From positions 124,001-188,000 of the forward strand of contig NZ_CADFEJ010000005.1 in the NCBI RefSeq assembly GCF_902833055.1: a stretch of 64,000 nt of DNA, read 5' to 3'. Source of the stretch: Burkholderia territorii (lineage in GTDB: Bacteria; Pseudomonadota; Gammaproteobacteria; Burkholderiales; Burkholderiaceae). Shown in pieces: positions 18,039 through 27,033 of the stretch. Numbering within the stretch: position 1 is the first letter of the stretch; each line of letters opens with the position of its first letter. Both the position numbers and the translations under genes were made by a program. The notes under the pieces are model-generated. The model had not been told where the DNA came from. It made no database searches and saw nothing but the letters and a program-made list of their open reading frames with translations.

Positions 18039-19780
18039 CGCGGCTTCTCCAGCAGGAACGAGCCGATCACGAGCGCGTCGAGCGGTGAAGTCCAGAAGCA
18101 CTCGATCGCATCGCGCGGCGAACAGACGATCGGCTCGCCTCGCGTATTGAACGACGTGTTGACGAGCACCGGCACGCCGGTGAGCGCGTCGAACTCGGTC
18201 AACAGCGCATGCAGCAGCGGATGTTGCGCTTCATCGACGGTCTGCACGCGCGCGGTGCCGTCGATGTGGCGCACCGCCGGAATCGTCGCTTCGGCGCCGG
18301 GCGCGACGTCGTACACGAACAGCATGAACGGCGCGCGCAGCGGCGTGTGCCGGCCGCCCTTGAACCAGTGATGCGCCTTGCTTTCGAGCACGACCGGCGC
18401 GACCGGCCGGAAATCCTCGCGATCCTTGATCTTGTTCAGCTTGCGTTGCATGTCCGGATCGATCGGCGACGCGAGGATCGAGCGCGCGCCGAGCGCGCGC
18501 GGCCCGAACTCCATGCGCCCCTGGAACCAGCCGATCACGCGGTTCGCCGCCAGCAGCGCGGCCGTTTGCGCGGCGACATCCGCGAGCCGCCGGTACGGCA
18601 GTTGCGCTTCCTTGAGGAACGCTTCGATCGCATCGTCGCCGTATGCCGGGCCGAGATACGCATGATCCATCCGCCAGTCGCCGCGCATCCCGCGCATCCG
18701 GAAGTCGGTCCACAGCGCGGCCCCGAGCGCGGTGCCCGCGTCGCCGGCTGCCGGTTGCACCCACACGTCGTCGAACGGGCCGCGATCGCGAATCCGCGCG
18801 TTCATCACGCAGTTCAGCGCGACGCCGCCCGCCATCGCGAGCTGCCGCTCGCCGGTCTCCGCGGCGAGCCATTCGACCGCTTGCAGCGCCGTCTCCTCGA
18901 GCACCAGTTGAAGCGCGTGCGCGATGTCGCAATGATGCGGCTCGATCGGTCCGCCGCGCTCGCGCGGTGCGCCGAACAGTGCGGCGAGATCGCCGTCGGC
19001 AATCTCGTAGTAGCCGCCGCCGTTGTAGCTCACCAGCTTGCGCATCTCGTCGGCGAACACCGGCTTGCCGTAAGACGCGAGCGCCATCACCTTGTACTCG
19101 TCGGACGAATGCAGGAAGCCGAGGTAGCGCGTCACGCGCTCGTACAGCAGGCCGAGCGAATGCGGGAGGTTGACCTGGCCGAGGCGCCGGTACGACTGGC
19201 CGTCGAACACGCCGTAGCTCGTCGTCGCGCGTTCGCCGCGCCCGTCCATCGTCATCACCGCGCAGTGCTCGTACGGCGCCGCGAGAAACGCGCTGGCCTC
19301 GTGCGCGAGATGATGCTCGATGAAGTGCCAGCGGAACGGCCCGTCGTGCGAGACGCCGCGAAACCGCCGCTCCAGGTGGTGCGGCGCACCGCCGGCCAGC
19401 TGGCGCGGCGCATTCACGATCGACGACAGGAACAGCGGATGCCACGGCGACGCGCCGTCGGCGCGCGGCCCATGCGCGGACGGCGCAAGCGGCAATGTCA
19501 GCGCGGTCTCGCTGCCATGGCGATCGAGCTCGAGCCACGGATCGTACGAATACGCGACGTGGTCGACGTCGGCCAGCACGATGCCCGCTTCGGCGAGACA
19601 GTAATCGATCGCGTGATACGGCAGCTCCCAGGTCGAGAACGGTACCGGCCGCTTCGCGTGCTTGACGTGCGTGAAGCGTTCGTCCTCGGCCGCCGCGATC
19701 ACCTCGCCATCGCGCATGAGGCACGCGGCGCTGTCGTGAAAGGCGGCGTTGATGCCGAGCGTATAGATCGGGGCGGGCAT
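18035..19780 (-). CDS. NodU/CmcH-family carbamoyltransferase
   Basis: A 581-residue enzyme that transfers a carbamoyl group from carbamoyl phosphate to a sugar or natural-product hydroxyl. The N-terminal Kae1-like domain starts TLGINAAFHDSAACLMRDGE and has the metal/ATP site HHLAHEASAF. The C-terminal domain carries GRMEFGPRALGARSILA and LVNTSFNTRGEPIVCSP, both diagnostic for the family. Full length for the group. In a glycan operon it most likely decorates the surface saccharide, as NodU does on Nod factors. It is separated from the upstream GT9 gene by only three bases. Confidence 0.9.
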   Translation of the reverse strand: MPAPIYTLGINAAFHDSAACLMRDGEVIAAAEDERFTHVKHAKRPVPFSTWELPYHAIDYCLAEAGIVLADVDHVAYSYDPWLELDRHGSETALTLPLAPSAHGPRADGASPWHPLFLSSIVNAPRQLAGGAPHHLERRFRGVSHDGPFRWHFIEHHLAHEASAFLAAPYEHCAVMTMDGRGERATTSYGVFDGQSYRRLGQVNLPHSLGLLYERVTRYLGFLHSSDEYKVMALASYGKPVFADEMRKLVSYNGGGYYEIADGDLAALFGAPRERGGPIEPHHCDIAHALQLVLEETALQAVEWLAAETGERQLAMAGGVALNCVMNARIRDRGPFDDVWVQPAAGDAGTALGAALWTDFRMRGMRGDWRMDHAYLGPAYGDDAIEAFLKEAQLPYRRLADVAAQTAALLAANRVIGWFQGRMEFGPRALGARSILASPIDPDMQRKLNKIKDREDFRPVAPVVLESKAHHWFKGGRHTPLRAPFMLFVYDVAPGAEATIPAVRHIDGTARVQTVDEAQHPLLHALLTEFDALTGVPVLVNTSFNTRGEPIVCSPRDAIECFWTSPLDALVIGSFLLEKPR

Positions 19781-19783
19781 GCG

Positions 19784-20986
19784 TCAGCTCCTCGTGATGA
19801 CGTGCGCGAAGGGAATCACGTTCGACGCGTTCGCCGCAACCGGCTCGGCCCCGTGCACGGCGGCCCGCGCGGCAGCGCGCTGCGCATGGCGCGCGCTGCC
19901 GCGCAACAGCGCATGCGTCGCGTCGACGACATCGTCCACGCTCACGCCGAGCAGGCACGGATGGCCGGGCTGATTGCATACGCTGCGGTAGCAGTTGCGG
20001 CACGGCACGTCGACGTTCAACGCGCGGTGCGGCACACGCCATGGCGTGTGCTGTGGATTGGTCAGCGCGTACAGGTCGACGACCGGCGTGCCGAGCGCGG
20101 CCGCGAGATGCACCGGGCCGCTGTTGTTCGACAGCAGCAGGTCGGCCGTCTCGATCAGCGCACCGAGCTCGCCGAGCGGCAGCGCGCCGGCGAGCGGCAC
20201 GGCACGCGGCCCCGCGCGTTCGCATACGGCATCGACGAGCGCACGCTCGGCGGCGCTGCCCGTCACCGCGATGCCGTCGAACAGCGGCGCGAGCCGCGCG
20301 GCCGCGTCGCCGAAGCGCTCGGCCGGCCAGCGGCGCGACGCCGCGCTCGCACCCGGATGCACGACCAGCCAGCGCGCGGCCGACGGGTTCTCCCGGCGAG
20401 GGCCGCCGATCCGCTGCAACGCGGCGCGCAGCCGCAGTTGCAACGCCCGCCGCGCCGCGTCGCCCGGCTCGAACGCCATCCGCCAGTCGGCGGTCTTCGC
20501 ACCGACCGAGCGCACCAGCGCAAGCTGGCGCGCGACCTCGTGGCGCACGTGCGAATCCGGCTCGGTTTCGGGTACGCGATCGGTCAGCAGTTCGTACGGA
20601 TTTTCGCGGCAATGCGCGAGCCGCAGCGGGATGCCCGCGAGCCAGCACATCATCGCGGCGGGCAACGGACTCTGGCTGTACACGGTGAAGATCACGGCCG
20701 CATCGAAGCGTCCGGCCAGCAGCCGGTCGATCATGTCGAGATCGATGACCGGATCGCCGCGCGCGTCGGGATGCTTGACCCATGGCGCGTCATACGTCCA
20801 CACGTCGTCGACCATCGGCAGGTGTGGCGCCAGCGCGGCGCCGGTGCGCGACGTCAGCAGCGTGAGCCGCCGCCCGTGGCCGCTTTCCTTCAGCGCGCGC
20901 AGCGCGGGCGTCGTCATCAGCACGTCGCCGAGGTTGTCGAGGCGCACGCACAGGATCCGGCGTGCCCGATCCCAGGCGGCGCTCAT
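19784..20986 (-). CDS. GT9-family heptosyltransferase-like protein (second)
   Basis: A 400-residue GT9 protein: RILCVRLDNLGDVLMTTPAL at the N-terminus, WLVVHPGASAASRRWPAERF in the centre, and ADLLLSNNSGPVHLAAALGT as the donor motif. It also has a Cys-containing segment (CRNCYRSVCNQPGHPCLLGV) as in the other GT9 protein of this cluster. The ATG at 20986 overlaps the upstream HAD phosphatase stop by ATGA. Two GT9 enzymes next to a GmhB-like phosphatase suggest a heptose-containing glycan. Confidence 0.85.
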   Translation of the reverse strand: MSAAWDRARRILCVRLDNLGDVLMTTPALRALKESGHGRRLTLLTSRTGAALAPHLPMVDDVWTYDAPWVKHPDARGDPVIDLDMIDRLLAGRFDAAVIFTVYSQSPLPAAMMCWLAGIPLRLAHCRENPYELLTDRVPETEPDSHVRHEVARQLALVRSVGAKTADWRMAFEPGDAARRALQLRLRAALQRIGGPRRENPSAARWLVVHPGASAASRRWPAERFGDAAARLAPLFDGIAVTGSAAERALVDAVCERAGPRAVPLAGALPLGELGALIETADLLLSNNSGPVHLAAALGTPVVDLYALTNPQHTPWRVPHRALNVDVPCRNCYRSVCNQPGHPCLLGVSVDDVVDATHALLRGSARHAQRAAARAAVHGAEPVAANASNVIPFAHVITRS

Positions 20987-21594
20987 CGCCGCACCCACGA
21001 GCCGTGGCGACGCACGGCCTCGCGCACGACGATATCGGCGGCGAGATCGAGCCGGTCGACCACGTGGTGCGGCGTGCGCGCGGCATCGATCCGCCATTCG
21101 GTCTCGTTGCCGCAGTCGACGAGTATCGTGCCGCAGCGCGCGGCGCGACCGGCTTCGACGTCGTCGAGGATGTCGCCGATCATCCAGCTCCATTCGGCGA
21201 CCGCACCGAGCGTGACCAACGCGCGGCGCACCATCCCTGGGCGCGGCTTGCGGCACACGCAATCGCACGTGTAGCGCGGCACGCTGCCCGCCGGGTGATG
21301 CGGACAATAAAAAAAGTCCGCCAGCGCCGCGCCGTTCGCTTCGAACAATTCGGCGAGACGCTGGCGGACCGCGCCAAGCTCCGATTCGGCAAAGTGGCCG
21401 AGCGCGACGCCCGGCTGGTTCGACACGACCGCGATCGGCATGCCGGTCGCCCCGAGCGTGCGCAGTGCGCGCGCGGCGCCGGGGGCGAGCTGCATGCGTG
21501 CGGGGTCGACGTTGTACGGCACGTTGCGCAGCAGCGTGCCGTCCTTGTCGAGCAGCACCGCGCCGGGCAGCCGTCGCTCGCGCCTCATGGCCAT
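20983..21594 (-). CDS. HAD-family histidinol/heptose-bisphosphate phosphatase (GmhB-like)
   Basis: A 203-residue HAD phosphatase resembling GmhB, which removes the 7-phosphate of D-glycero-D-manno-heptose 1,7-bisphosphate in ADP-heptose synthesis. Motif I is LLDKDGTLLRN (D-x-D), motif II is VVSNQPGVALG. The zinc loop is FYCPHHPAGS...YTCDCVCRKPRPGM with the Cys/His ligands in place, and motif IV is MIGDILDDVEAGRAA. Two starts fit: 21594 has AAGGAG five bases upstream, 21588 makes an ATGA overlap with the upstream SDR. It supports the idea that this operon makes or uses heptose. Confidence 0.85.
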   Translation of the reverse strand: MAMRRERRLPGAVLLDKDGTLLRNVPYNVDPARMQLAPGAARALRTLGATGMPIAVVSNQPGVALGHFAESELGAVRQRLAELFEANGAALADFFYCPHHPAGSVPRYTCDCVCRKPRPGMVRRALVTLGAVAEWSWMIGDILDDVEAGRAARCGTILVDCGNETEWRIDAARTPHHVVDRLDLAADIVVREAVRRHGSWVRR

Positions 21595-22334
21595 GACGTC
21601 TCCTTCATCGGCAGCACCATCAGCTCCGGCACGACGGTGCCCGGCGGCTGGGTCAGCACGAAGCGCACGGCGGCCGCGACGTGCTCCGGCGGCTGCAGCG
21701 TGTCCTCGTCGATGTCGGGGAAACGGTCGAGCAGGAACGGCGTGCGCATGCCGCCCGCGACGATCGCGCACACGCTTACGCCGGCCGGCCGAAGCTCCGC
21801 ATGCAGCGCATGCGACAGGCCGAGCAGCCCCCACTTCGTCGCGTGGTACGCCGACGCATTCGGCCATGCGCGCTTCGACGCGGTGGACGCGATGTTGACG
21901 ATGTGCCCGCTACCGCGCGCCTTCATCATCGGCACGGCCGCGTGGCACATCAGGTACGGGCCGAACAGGTTGGTCATCAACACTTGCTGCCAGGCAGCGA
22001 CACTGACGTCGTCGATCGGCGCGGTCACGTCGATCGCCGCGTTGTTGACGATCACGTCGAGATCGCCGAGCGCTTCGCGTGCGTCGTGCACGACCTGCAG
22101 CACCGAGGCTTCGTCGCGCACGTCGAGCGGCCGGCCGACCGCGCGGCCGCCATGCCGCTCGAGGCGTTGCGCGACGGCCGCCGCACGATCGCCGTCGAGA
22201 TCGGCGACGATCACATGCGCGCCGTGTTGCGCGAGTTCCTCGCAGATGGCCGCGCCAAGGCCGCGGCCGCCGCCCGTCACGAGTGCGGTGCGGCCGGCAA
22301 GCGGCGGTCGGGCGGGATCGTGAGTCGCGTTCAC
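21585..22334 (-). CDS. SDR family oxidoreductase
   Basis: A 249-residue short-chain dehydrogenase: TGGGRGLGAAICEELAQHGA at the N-terminus, VNNAAID, catalytic Tyr-x3-Lys (YHATKWG). Substrate unknown; in this position it could act on a nucleotide sugar or an acyl group, but that is inference. The start is read as GTG at 22334 because AGGAGG lies five bases before it; a GTG two codons upstream would overlap that ribosome site. It is the first gene of the minus-strand glycan operon ending at 15024. Confidence 0.8.
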   Translation of the reverse strand: MNATHDPARPPLAGRTALVTGGGRGLGAAICEELAQHGAHVIVADLDGDRAAAVAQRLERHGGRAVGRPLDVRDEASVLQVVHDAREALGDLDVIVNNAAIDVTAPIDDVSVAAWQQVLMTNLFGPYLMCHAAVPMMKARGSGHIVNIASTASKRAWPNASAYHATKWGLLGLSHALHAELRPAGVSVCAIVAGGMRTPFLLDRFPDIDEDTLQPPEHVAAAVRFVLTQPPGTVVPELMVLPMKETSWP

Positions 22335-22373
22335 ATGCACCTCCTGTTAGCGTCCGATGGAATCGTGGCGGTA

Positions 22374-22393
22374 ACGCTTGTCGCGACAAGCGT
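22374..22393. promoter_or_regulatory. 20-bp perfect palindrome, candidate operator of the glycan operon
   Basis: The half-site ACGCTTGTCG is followed directly by its exact reverse complement, giving a 20-bp perfect dyad 40 bases upstream of the first gene of the glycan operon. It lies where a repressor or activator would bind. No second copy was noticed in the window. Confidence 0.5.
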
Positions 22394-22487
22394 CATACAG
22401 GATGTACAGCGAGAACCGTGCCCGTCCGCGCATGCCCGTGCCGTATCGGGACGTCGCGACATCCGCCGGGCTTTTTTATAAGCTGCT

Positions 22488-22513
22488 GTAAAAACCGGCG
22501 CGCCGCGCGGCGC
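22488..22513 (-). terminator. Candidate terminator after the HbpS-like gene
   Basis: On the minus strand, the palindrome GCGCCGCGCGGCGC (22500-22513) abuts the stop codon and is followed by GCCGG and five T residues. This would end the BON/ABC-receiver/HbpS-like transcript before the glycan operon. Confidence 0.45.
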
Positions 22514-23041
22514 TCAGATCGCGAGTGCGTCCGGCGTCGCCTGTGCGCGGTGCTTCGCGAGCGCGCGCAGGCAGTGCGCGATGCAGCCCGCGAACGCCTC
22601 GTCGAACCACGGCTGCGCGCCCGACACGCCGACCACGATCCCGTGCTGCGCGACACCGCCCCACAGATTCGTGTCGCCCGCGCGCAGCCGGTACGGCTCC
22701 AGCGCCTGCACGACGTGGCCGTCGCGACCGGTTTCCCATGACAGCCGCGCCTTCGCGCGTGCGTACGCACGATAGTCGGCGTCCCAGTCCTTCGGGTCGG
22801 GCAGCGAGAACTCGTACAGGATGGCGTCCTCGAACGTCACGTCGCCGGGCCCCAGCGCCGGATCCATGATCACGATGTGCAGGCAGCCGCTGTCGCCGAC
22901 GAAGTCGCTCTGCAACGCGGCCGACAACGTCGGCAACAGCAGCTCGACGGCCGCGACCGCGGCCTGGCGGTCGGCGAACGCGCTACCCGCGCGACGCTCG
23001 GTCAGGGCTTCGGGTTTCGCCGGGTTCGGAAGGTTCGGCAT
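22514..23041 (-). CDS. Small protein, weakly similar to GlcG/HbpS fold
   Basis: A 175-residue soluble protein without signal peptide. The C-terminal part HGIVVGVSGAQPWFDEAFAG resembles the closing segment of GlcG/HbpS (DUF336) proteins, which bind haem or small ligands, but the usual conserved N-terminal segment is not clear, so I treat the function as unknown. The start ATG at 23041 has GGAG six bases upstream and lies 59 bases inside the 3' end of the ABC-receiver gene in another frame, so the two genes are tightly coupled. Confidence 0.65.
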   Translation of the reverse strand: MPNLPNPAKPEALTERRAGSAFADRQAAVAAVELLLPTLSAALQSDFVGDSGCLHIVIMDPALGPGDVTFEDAILYEFSLPDPKDWDADYRAYARAKARLSWETGRDGHVVQALEPYRLRAGDTNLWGGVAQHGIVVGVSGAQPWFDEAFAGCIAHCLRALAKHRAQATPDALAI

Positions 23042-25817
23042 GGATGTCTCCGGAGGAAAATGCGAGCGCGCGCAGCGTCGCGATCAGGTCGGCCGCTGCC
23101 GCGGGCTTGGTCAGATAAGCATGGAAACCTGCTTCGACCGCGCGCGTGCGGTCATGCTCGCGGGCGTGGCCCGACAGCGCCAGCGCTTCGACCGGCGGGC
23201 GGCCGTCTCGCGCACGCTCGGCATCGAGCTGGCGCACGTGCCGCATCACCGCATAGCCGTCTTCCTCGTCGTCGCCGAGGTCGATGTCGCAGACCAGGAG
23301 CGCGGGCCAGTCCGCGCGGCGCGCGCGCCACAGCTCGTCGAGCAGCGCCTGGCCGGACGCGAACACGCGCACGTCCGCGCCGGCGACCTTCAGCAGCGCG
23401 GCAAGCGCCTCGCGCGCCTCGTCGTGGTCGTCGACGCACGCGATGCGCAGGCCGTCGAGCGGTTTCGCGTCCGCGGCCGCAACGGCGCCCCCCGGTCGAT
23501 CCGACGCGGCGGCGCCCGGTTGCATCGACGCCGGCGCCACCGCGTACATCGGTAGCGACAGGTGCAACGTCACGCCGACGTCGTCGCGTTCGCGCACGAC
23601 GTAGCCGCCCGCGTCCTCTATCGTGCTTTGCATCCGCTCGAGATCGACCAGTGACAGCTCCGGTGCCTCGACGCTCGCGCACGTGATCGTGATCCGCGCG
23701 TCGGGGTCGTGCCGCGCGGTGCGCACCTCGATGTGGCCGCCGCCGCTCGCGTCGATGCCCGCGCGGCACAGCTCCCACACGAAGCGCCGCAGCGCGGCCG
23801 GATCGGCCTTGACGACCAGATCCTCGCCGGACAGCTCGCGGAATACCGGCACGCCGCGGCTCGCGGCCGCGTCGGCGAGCGAATCGAGCACCTGCGCCAC
23901 CATCGGATTGATGCGCACCGGCTGGCGCGCGAATTTCGCTTCGGTGCGCTCCAGTTCGCGCTGCTTCGCCTGCAGCGCCCACATCTGCGCATACACGCCG
24001 TCGCTGGCCAGCAGCTCGTCGTGCGTGCCCTGCTCGACGAGCCGGCCGTGCTCCATCACGAGAATCTGGTCCGCGTCGACGATCGTCGACAACCGGTGCG
24101 CGATGATGAGACTCGTGCGGTGCTGCGCGACCCGCATCAGCTCCTGCTGGATCGCGCGCTCCGAGCGCGTATCGAGCGCGGATGTCGCCTCGTCGAACAC
24201 GACGATCGGCGGCGCCTTGAGCAGCGCGCGCGCGATCGCGACACGCTGCCGCTCGCCACCGGACAGGCGCACGCCGCGCTCGCCGACGCGCGTGTCGTAC
24301 GCATCGGGCAGCCGCTCGATGAACGCGTCGAGCTGCGCGCCGCGCGCGGCCGCGATCACTTCGCCGCGCGTCGCGTCGCGCTTGCCGTATCCGATGTTGT
24401 AGGCGAGCGTGTCGTTGAACAGGATCGTGTCCTGCGGCACGATGCCGAGCGCATCGCGCAGGCTGCGCGCGGTCACGAGGCGCAGGTCCTGGCCGTCGAT
24501 CCTGATCGTCCCCGCATCGGGCTGGTACAGCCGGAACAGCAGCCGCGCGAGCGTCGACTTGCCCGAGCCGCTGCCGCCGACCACCGCCACCGTCTGCCCC
24601 GGCTCGATGCGAAACGACACGTCCCACAGGATCTGTCGGCTCGGCTCGTAGCCGAAGTCGACGTGCTCGAACTCGATCGCGCCGCCGCGCACCACGAGCG
24701 GTTGCGCACCGGGCGCGTCGCTCTCCTCGCCCGGCTTGCCGCGTGCGTCGAGCAGCCCGAACAGTCGCTCGACGTTCGTCATCGCGTCGTTCGCCTCGCG
24801 GAACACGAAGCCGAGCGCGTTCAGCGGCAGGCTGATCTGGATGATGTACGCGTTGATCAGCACCAGATCGCCGATCGTCATCGTGCCGCGTGCGACATGC
24901 TGCCCGGCGAGCAGCATGACCGCCGCGATGCCCGCGCCGATGCATGCGCTCTGGCCGATGTGCAGCGTCGAGAGCGCGTACTGGTTGTCGACGCCGGCCT
25001 CGCGCCACGCGTCGAGCACGCGTTCGAGCCGGCCGCGCTCGACGTCCTCGCGCGCGAAGTACTTGACGGTATCGACGTTGAGCAGGCTGTCGACCACGCG
25101 CGCGTTCGATTCGGCCTCGAGCGCGTTCACGCGACGCTGGTAGCGGGTGCGACGCCGTGTCAAGACGACCGTATATGCCGCATAGACGGCGAACGTGCAG
25201 AGGATGATCGCGGTGAAGCCGCCGCCGTACTTGCCGATCACGATCACCAGCACCGAGCCGATCTCGAGCGCGGTCGGCACGACGGTAAACACCGCGACGC
25301 CGAGCAGGTAGCCGATCCCCGCCGTGCCCTTCTCGAGGTCGCGCACGACGGCGCCCGTCTCGCGCTGCGAGTGAAAACGCGCGCCGAGCCGGTGCAGGTG
25401 GCCGAACGTGCGGACCGTAAACGACGCGACCGTGTGCTGCGTGACCTGCACGAAGGTCATGTCGCGCACTTCGTTCAGCGCATTCGCCGCGAAGCGCACG
25501 ACCGCATACGCGAACAGCAGCAGGACCGGCAGCGCGATCGCCTGGCCGGCGGCGCGGCCGAATCCGTCGACGATCTCCTTGAGCAGCAGCGGCACCGCAA
25601 CGGCCGCCGCCTTCGCGAGCACCAGCAGCACGATCGCGGCCAGCACGCGCGCGCGGTAATGCCAGATCGCGCGCCACAGCTCCAGCGCGATGCGAACGCG
25701 CAGGCCGCGCGCGCCGTCGCGGTCGCGGCGGCGGCCGGGATCGCGACGGCGCCCGTTACCGGCCGGCCCGCGATCGTCGCGATCGTCGAGCGGCCGCTCG
25801 CCGGTGCCGGTCGTCAT
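22983..25817 (-). CDS. ABC exporter fused to degenerate kinase-like domain and receiver domain
   Basis: A 944-residue fusion. Residues about 45-345 form an Atm1/HMT1-type exporter membrane domain with six helices (VLAAIVLLVLAKAAAVAVPL; IALPVLLLFAYAVV). Residues about 370-610 are the ATPase: Walker A GGSGSGKST, signature LSGGERQRVAIA, Walker B IVVFDEATSALD, H-loop IIAHRLST. Residues about 640-765 resemble the ATPase domain of histidine kinases without intact N and G boxes (DPAALRRFVWELCRAGIDAS). Residues about 785-910 are a receiver with acids in CVDDHDE, acceptor Asp in LLVCDIDLGDD and Lys in YLTKPAA. Normal Atm1-like exporters end after about 600 residues. The ATG at 25817 is preferred to an upstream one. 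Lies in an operon with a BON protein. The receiver suggests phosphorylation-controlled export. Confidence 0.88.
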   Translation of the reverse strand: MTTGTGERPLDDRDDRGPAGNGRRRDPGRRRDRDGARGLRVRIALELWRAIWHYRARVLAAIVLLVLAKAAAVAVPLLLKEIVDGFGRAAGQAIALPVLLLFAYAVVRFAANALNEVRDMTFVQVTQHTVASFTVRTFGHLHRLGARFHSQRETGAVVRDLEKGTAGIGYLLGVAVFTVVPTALEIGSVLVIVIGKYGGGFTAIILCTFAVYAAYTVVLTRRRTRYQRRVNALEAESNARVVDSLLNVDTVKYFAREDVERGRLERVLDAWREAGVDNQYALSTLHIGQSACIGAGIAAVMLLAGQHVARGTMTIGDLVLINAYIIQISLPLNALGFVFREANDAMTNVERLFGLLDARGKPGEESDAPGAQPLVVRGGAIEFEHVDFGYEPSRQILWDVSFRIEPGQTVAVVGGSGSGKSTLARLLFRLYQPDAGTIRIDGQDLRLVTARSLRDALGIVPQDTILFNDTLAYNIGYGKRDATRGEVIAAARGAQLDAFIERLPDAYDTRVGERGVRLSGGERQRVAIARALLKAPPIVVFDEATSALDTRSERAIQQELMRVAQHRTSLIIAHRLSTIVDADQILVMEHGRLVEQGTHDELLASDGVYAQMWALQAKQRELERTEAKFARQPVRINPMVAQVLDSLADAAASRGVPVFRELSGEDLVVKADPAALRRFVWELCRAGIDASGGGHIEVRTARHDPDARITITCASVEAPELSLVDLERMQSTIEDAGGYVVRERDDVGVTLHLSLPMYAVAPASMQPGAAASDRPGGAVAAADAKPLDGLRIACVDDHDEAREALAALLKVAGADVRVFASGQALLDELWRARRADWPALLVCDIDLGDDEEDGYAVMRHVRQLDAERARDGRPPVEALALSGHAREHDRTRAVEAGFHAYLTKPAAAADLIATLRALAFSSGDIHAEPSEPGETRSPDRASRG

Positions 25818-25865
25818 GCGCCCGATGTCCGTGGCGGTGGCTGGATCGCTCCCCCGCATCGGCGG

Positions 25866-26735
25866 TCAATGGCGCGGTTCGCGATCGCGGCCCCCGCCGG
25901 TACCCGGTTCGGGATCGCGCGACGCCGGCTGCGTCGGGGTAACCGTCCGTTGCGACGGGTGAAGCACCATACCCGTGTCGTGTTCGCCCTCCTCGCGGCG
26001 TACGCGCACACGGTTTTCGACATCGCGCACGCACATGCAGCTGTCGGCAATGTCCTCGATGTCGTGCTTCATCCAGCGCGACGGCACGGTGCCGTCGAGT
26101 TCGACGCGGCCGTCACGCACCTGCACTGAAACGTCGCTCACGTCGATGTCGAGCGCGCGCGCGAGCCGCTCGCACACGTCCTCGCGAATCCGCTCGTCCG
26201 AGCGCGTATAGCCTTTCGGGCCGCGACGATGGCGCATTGCGTCGCGTTGCGCATCGCTGCCGAAGCGCGACAGGTCGGGCGCATCGGTCCAGCGCGCGTC
26301 GCGCGAAACGTCGTCGCGCTCGCCGCCGTACCAGCCCAGCCGGTGATGGCCGCTGAACCCGCGCGGGTCGCCGCCGTACCGGCCTCGACGGTCGTCGCCA
26401 CCTTCCGCGCGACGGCCGCGATTCCCGTAGCCGCGTTCGGCTTCCCATCCCGCATCGCGCATATCGCCCGGCGCATCGCGCCAGTCGCCGCTCGCGCCGG
26501 GCCGTTCGGCTGACGAGCGCGCGGAACGTTCACTCCACTCGCTGCCCCAGTCTTCCGGTCCGACGTCCTCGCTCGCGAAGCGCCGGTACGCGGATTCATA
26601 GTCGGCATCGTGGCGTCGGAATTCGTCGCCGCGGAAGTCGCGCTCGCCGGTGTCGCGGTACCCGCGTGCGCCGCGCTCCGGCCAGTCGGGCGGGCCGCTT
26701 CGTTCGGCTCGCCGTCCGGGAGATCGTCGTTGCAT
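25866..26735 (-). CDS. BON domain protein with long disordered N-terminus
   Basis: A 289-residue protein. The first 190 residues are hydrophilic and disordered, rich in Arg, Asp, Gly and Tyr (RRAERSGPPDWPERGARGYR; then GNRGRRAEGGDDRRGRYGGD). The BON domain follows at about 195-255: DERIREDVCERLARALDIDV, VQVRDGRVELDGTVPSRWMK, CVRDVENRVRV. No signal peptide is visible, so it is probably cytoplasmic. It is the first gene of the operon with the ABC-receiver protein, 48 bases upstream. The start at 26735 follows AAGGAGG. The 298-base spacer behind it (26736-27033) holds nothing I recognise. Confidence 0.8.
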   Translation of the reverse strand: MQRRSPGRRAERSGPPDWPERGARGYRDTGERDFRGDEFRRHDADYESAYRRFASEDVGPEDWGSEWSERSARSSAERPGASGDWRDAPGDMRDAGWEAERGYGNRGRRAEGGDDRRGRYGGDPRGFSGHHRLGWYGGERDDVSRDARWTDAPDLSRFGSDAQRDAMRHRRGPKGYTRSDERIREDVCERLARALDIDVSDVSVQVRDGRVELDGTVPSRWMKHDIEDIADSCMCVRDVENRVRVRREEGEHDTGMVLHPSQRTVTPTQPASRDPEPGTGGGRDREPRH

Positions 26736-27033
26736 CGTGTCCTCCTTGATCGCGCCCGTGCCGCGCATGGCCCCATGTCGCGTCGCGGCGCACGTCTGTC
26801 AATTCGTTCCGGGTCGTCGTTGCAAGTCGCGTGCCGGCTTGCCAGCCGGTGCAGCACGCCGCACGGCGAAAGGCCCGCGTCGACGTCCCGGTTGATTCCG
26901 TGATGCGCGCGCCGCGCGCCTGCGACCCGGCTGCGGCCGACGCCGATCCGTCACCCGTCGCCGCCCGTCCGTCGCCGGGCCTCCCTATCTGCAACGCAAT
27001 TGCAGTTTTTGCGCAGCCGCGCGTCCTGCCACG

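Noticed and set aside
18209..21274. 1021-codon plus-strand frame opposite the glycan operon
   Set aside because: Antisense shadow of the carbamoyltransferase and GT9 genes; no motif, no ribosome site.
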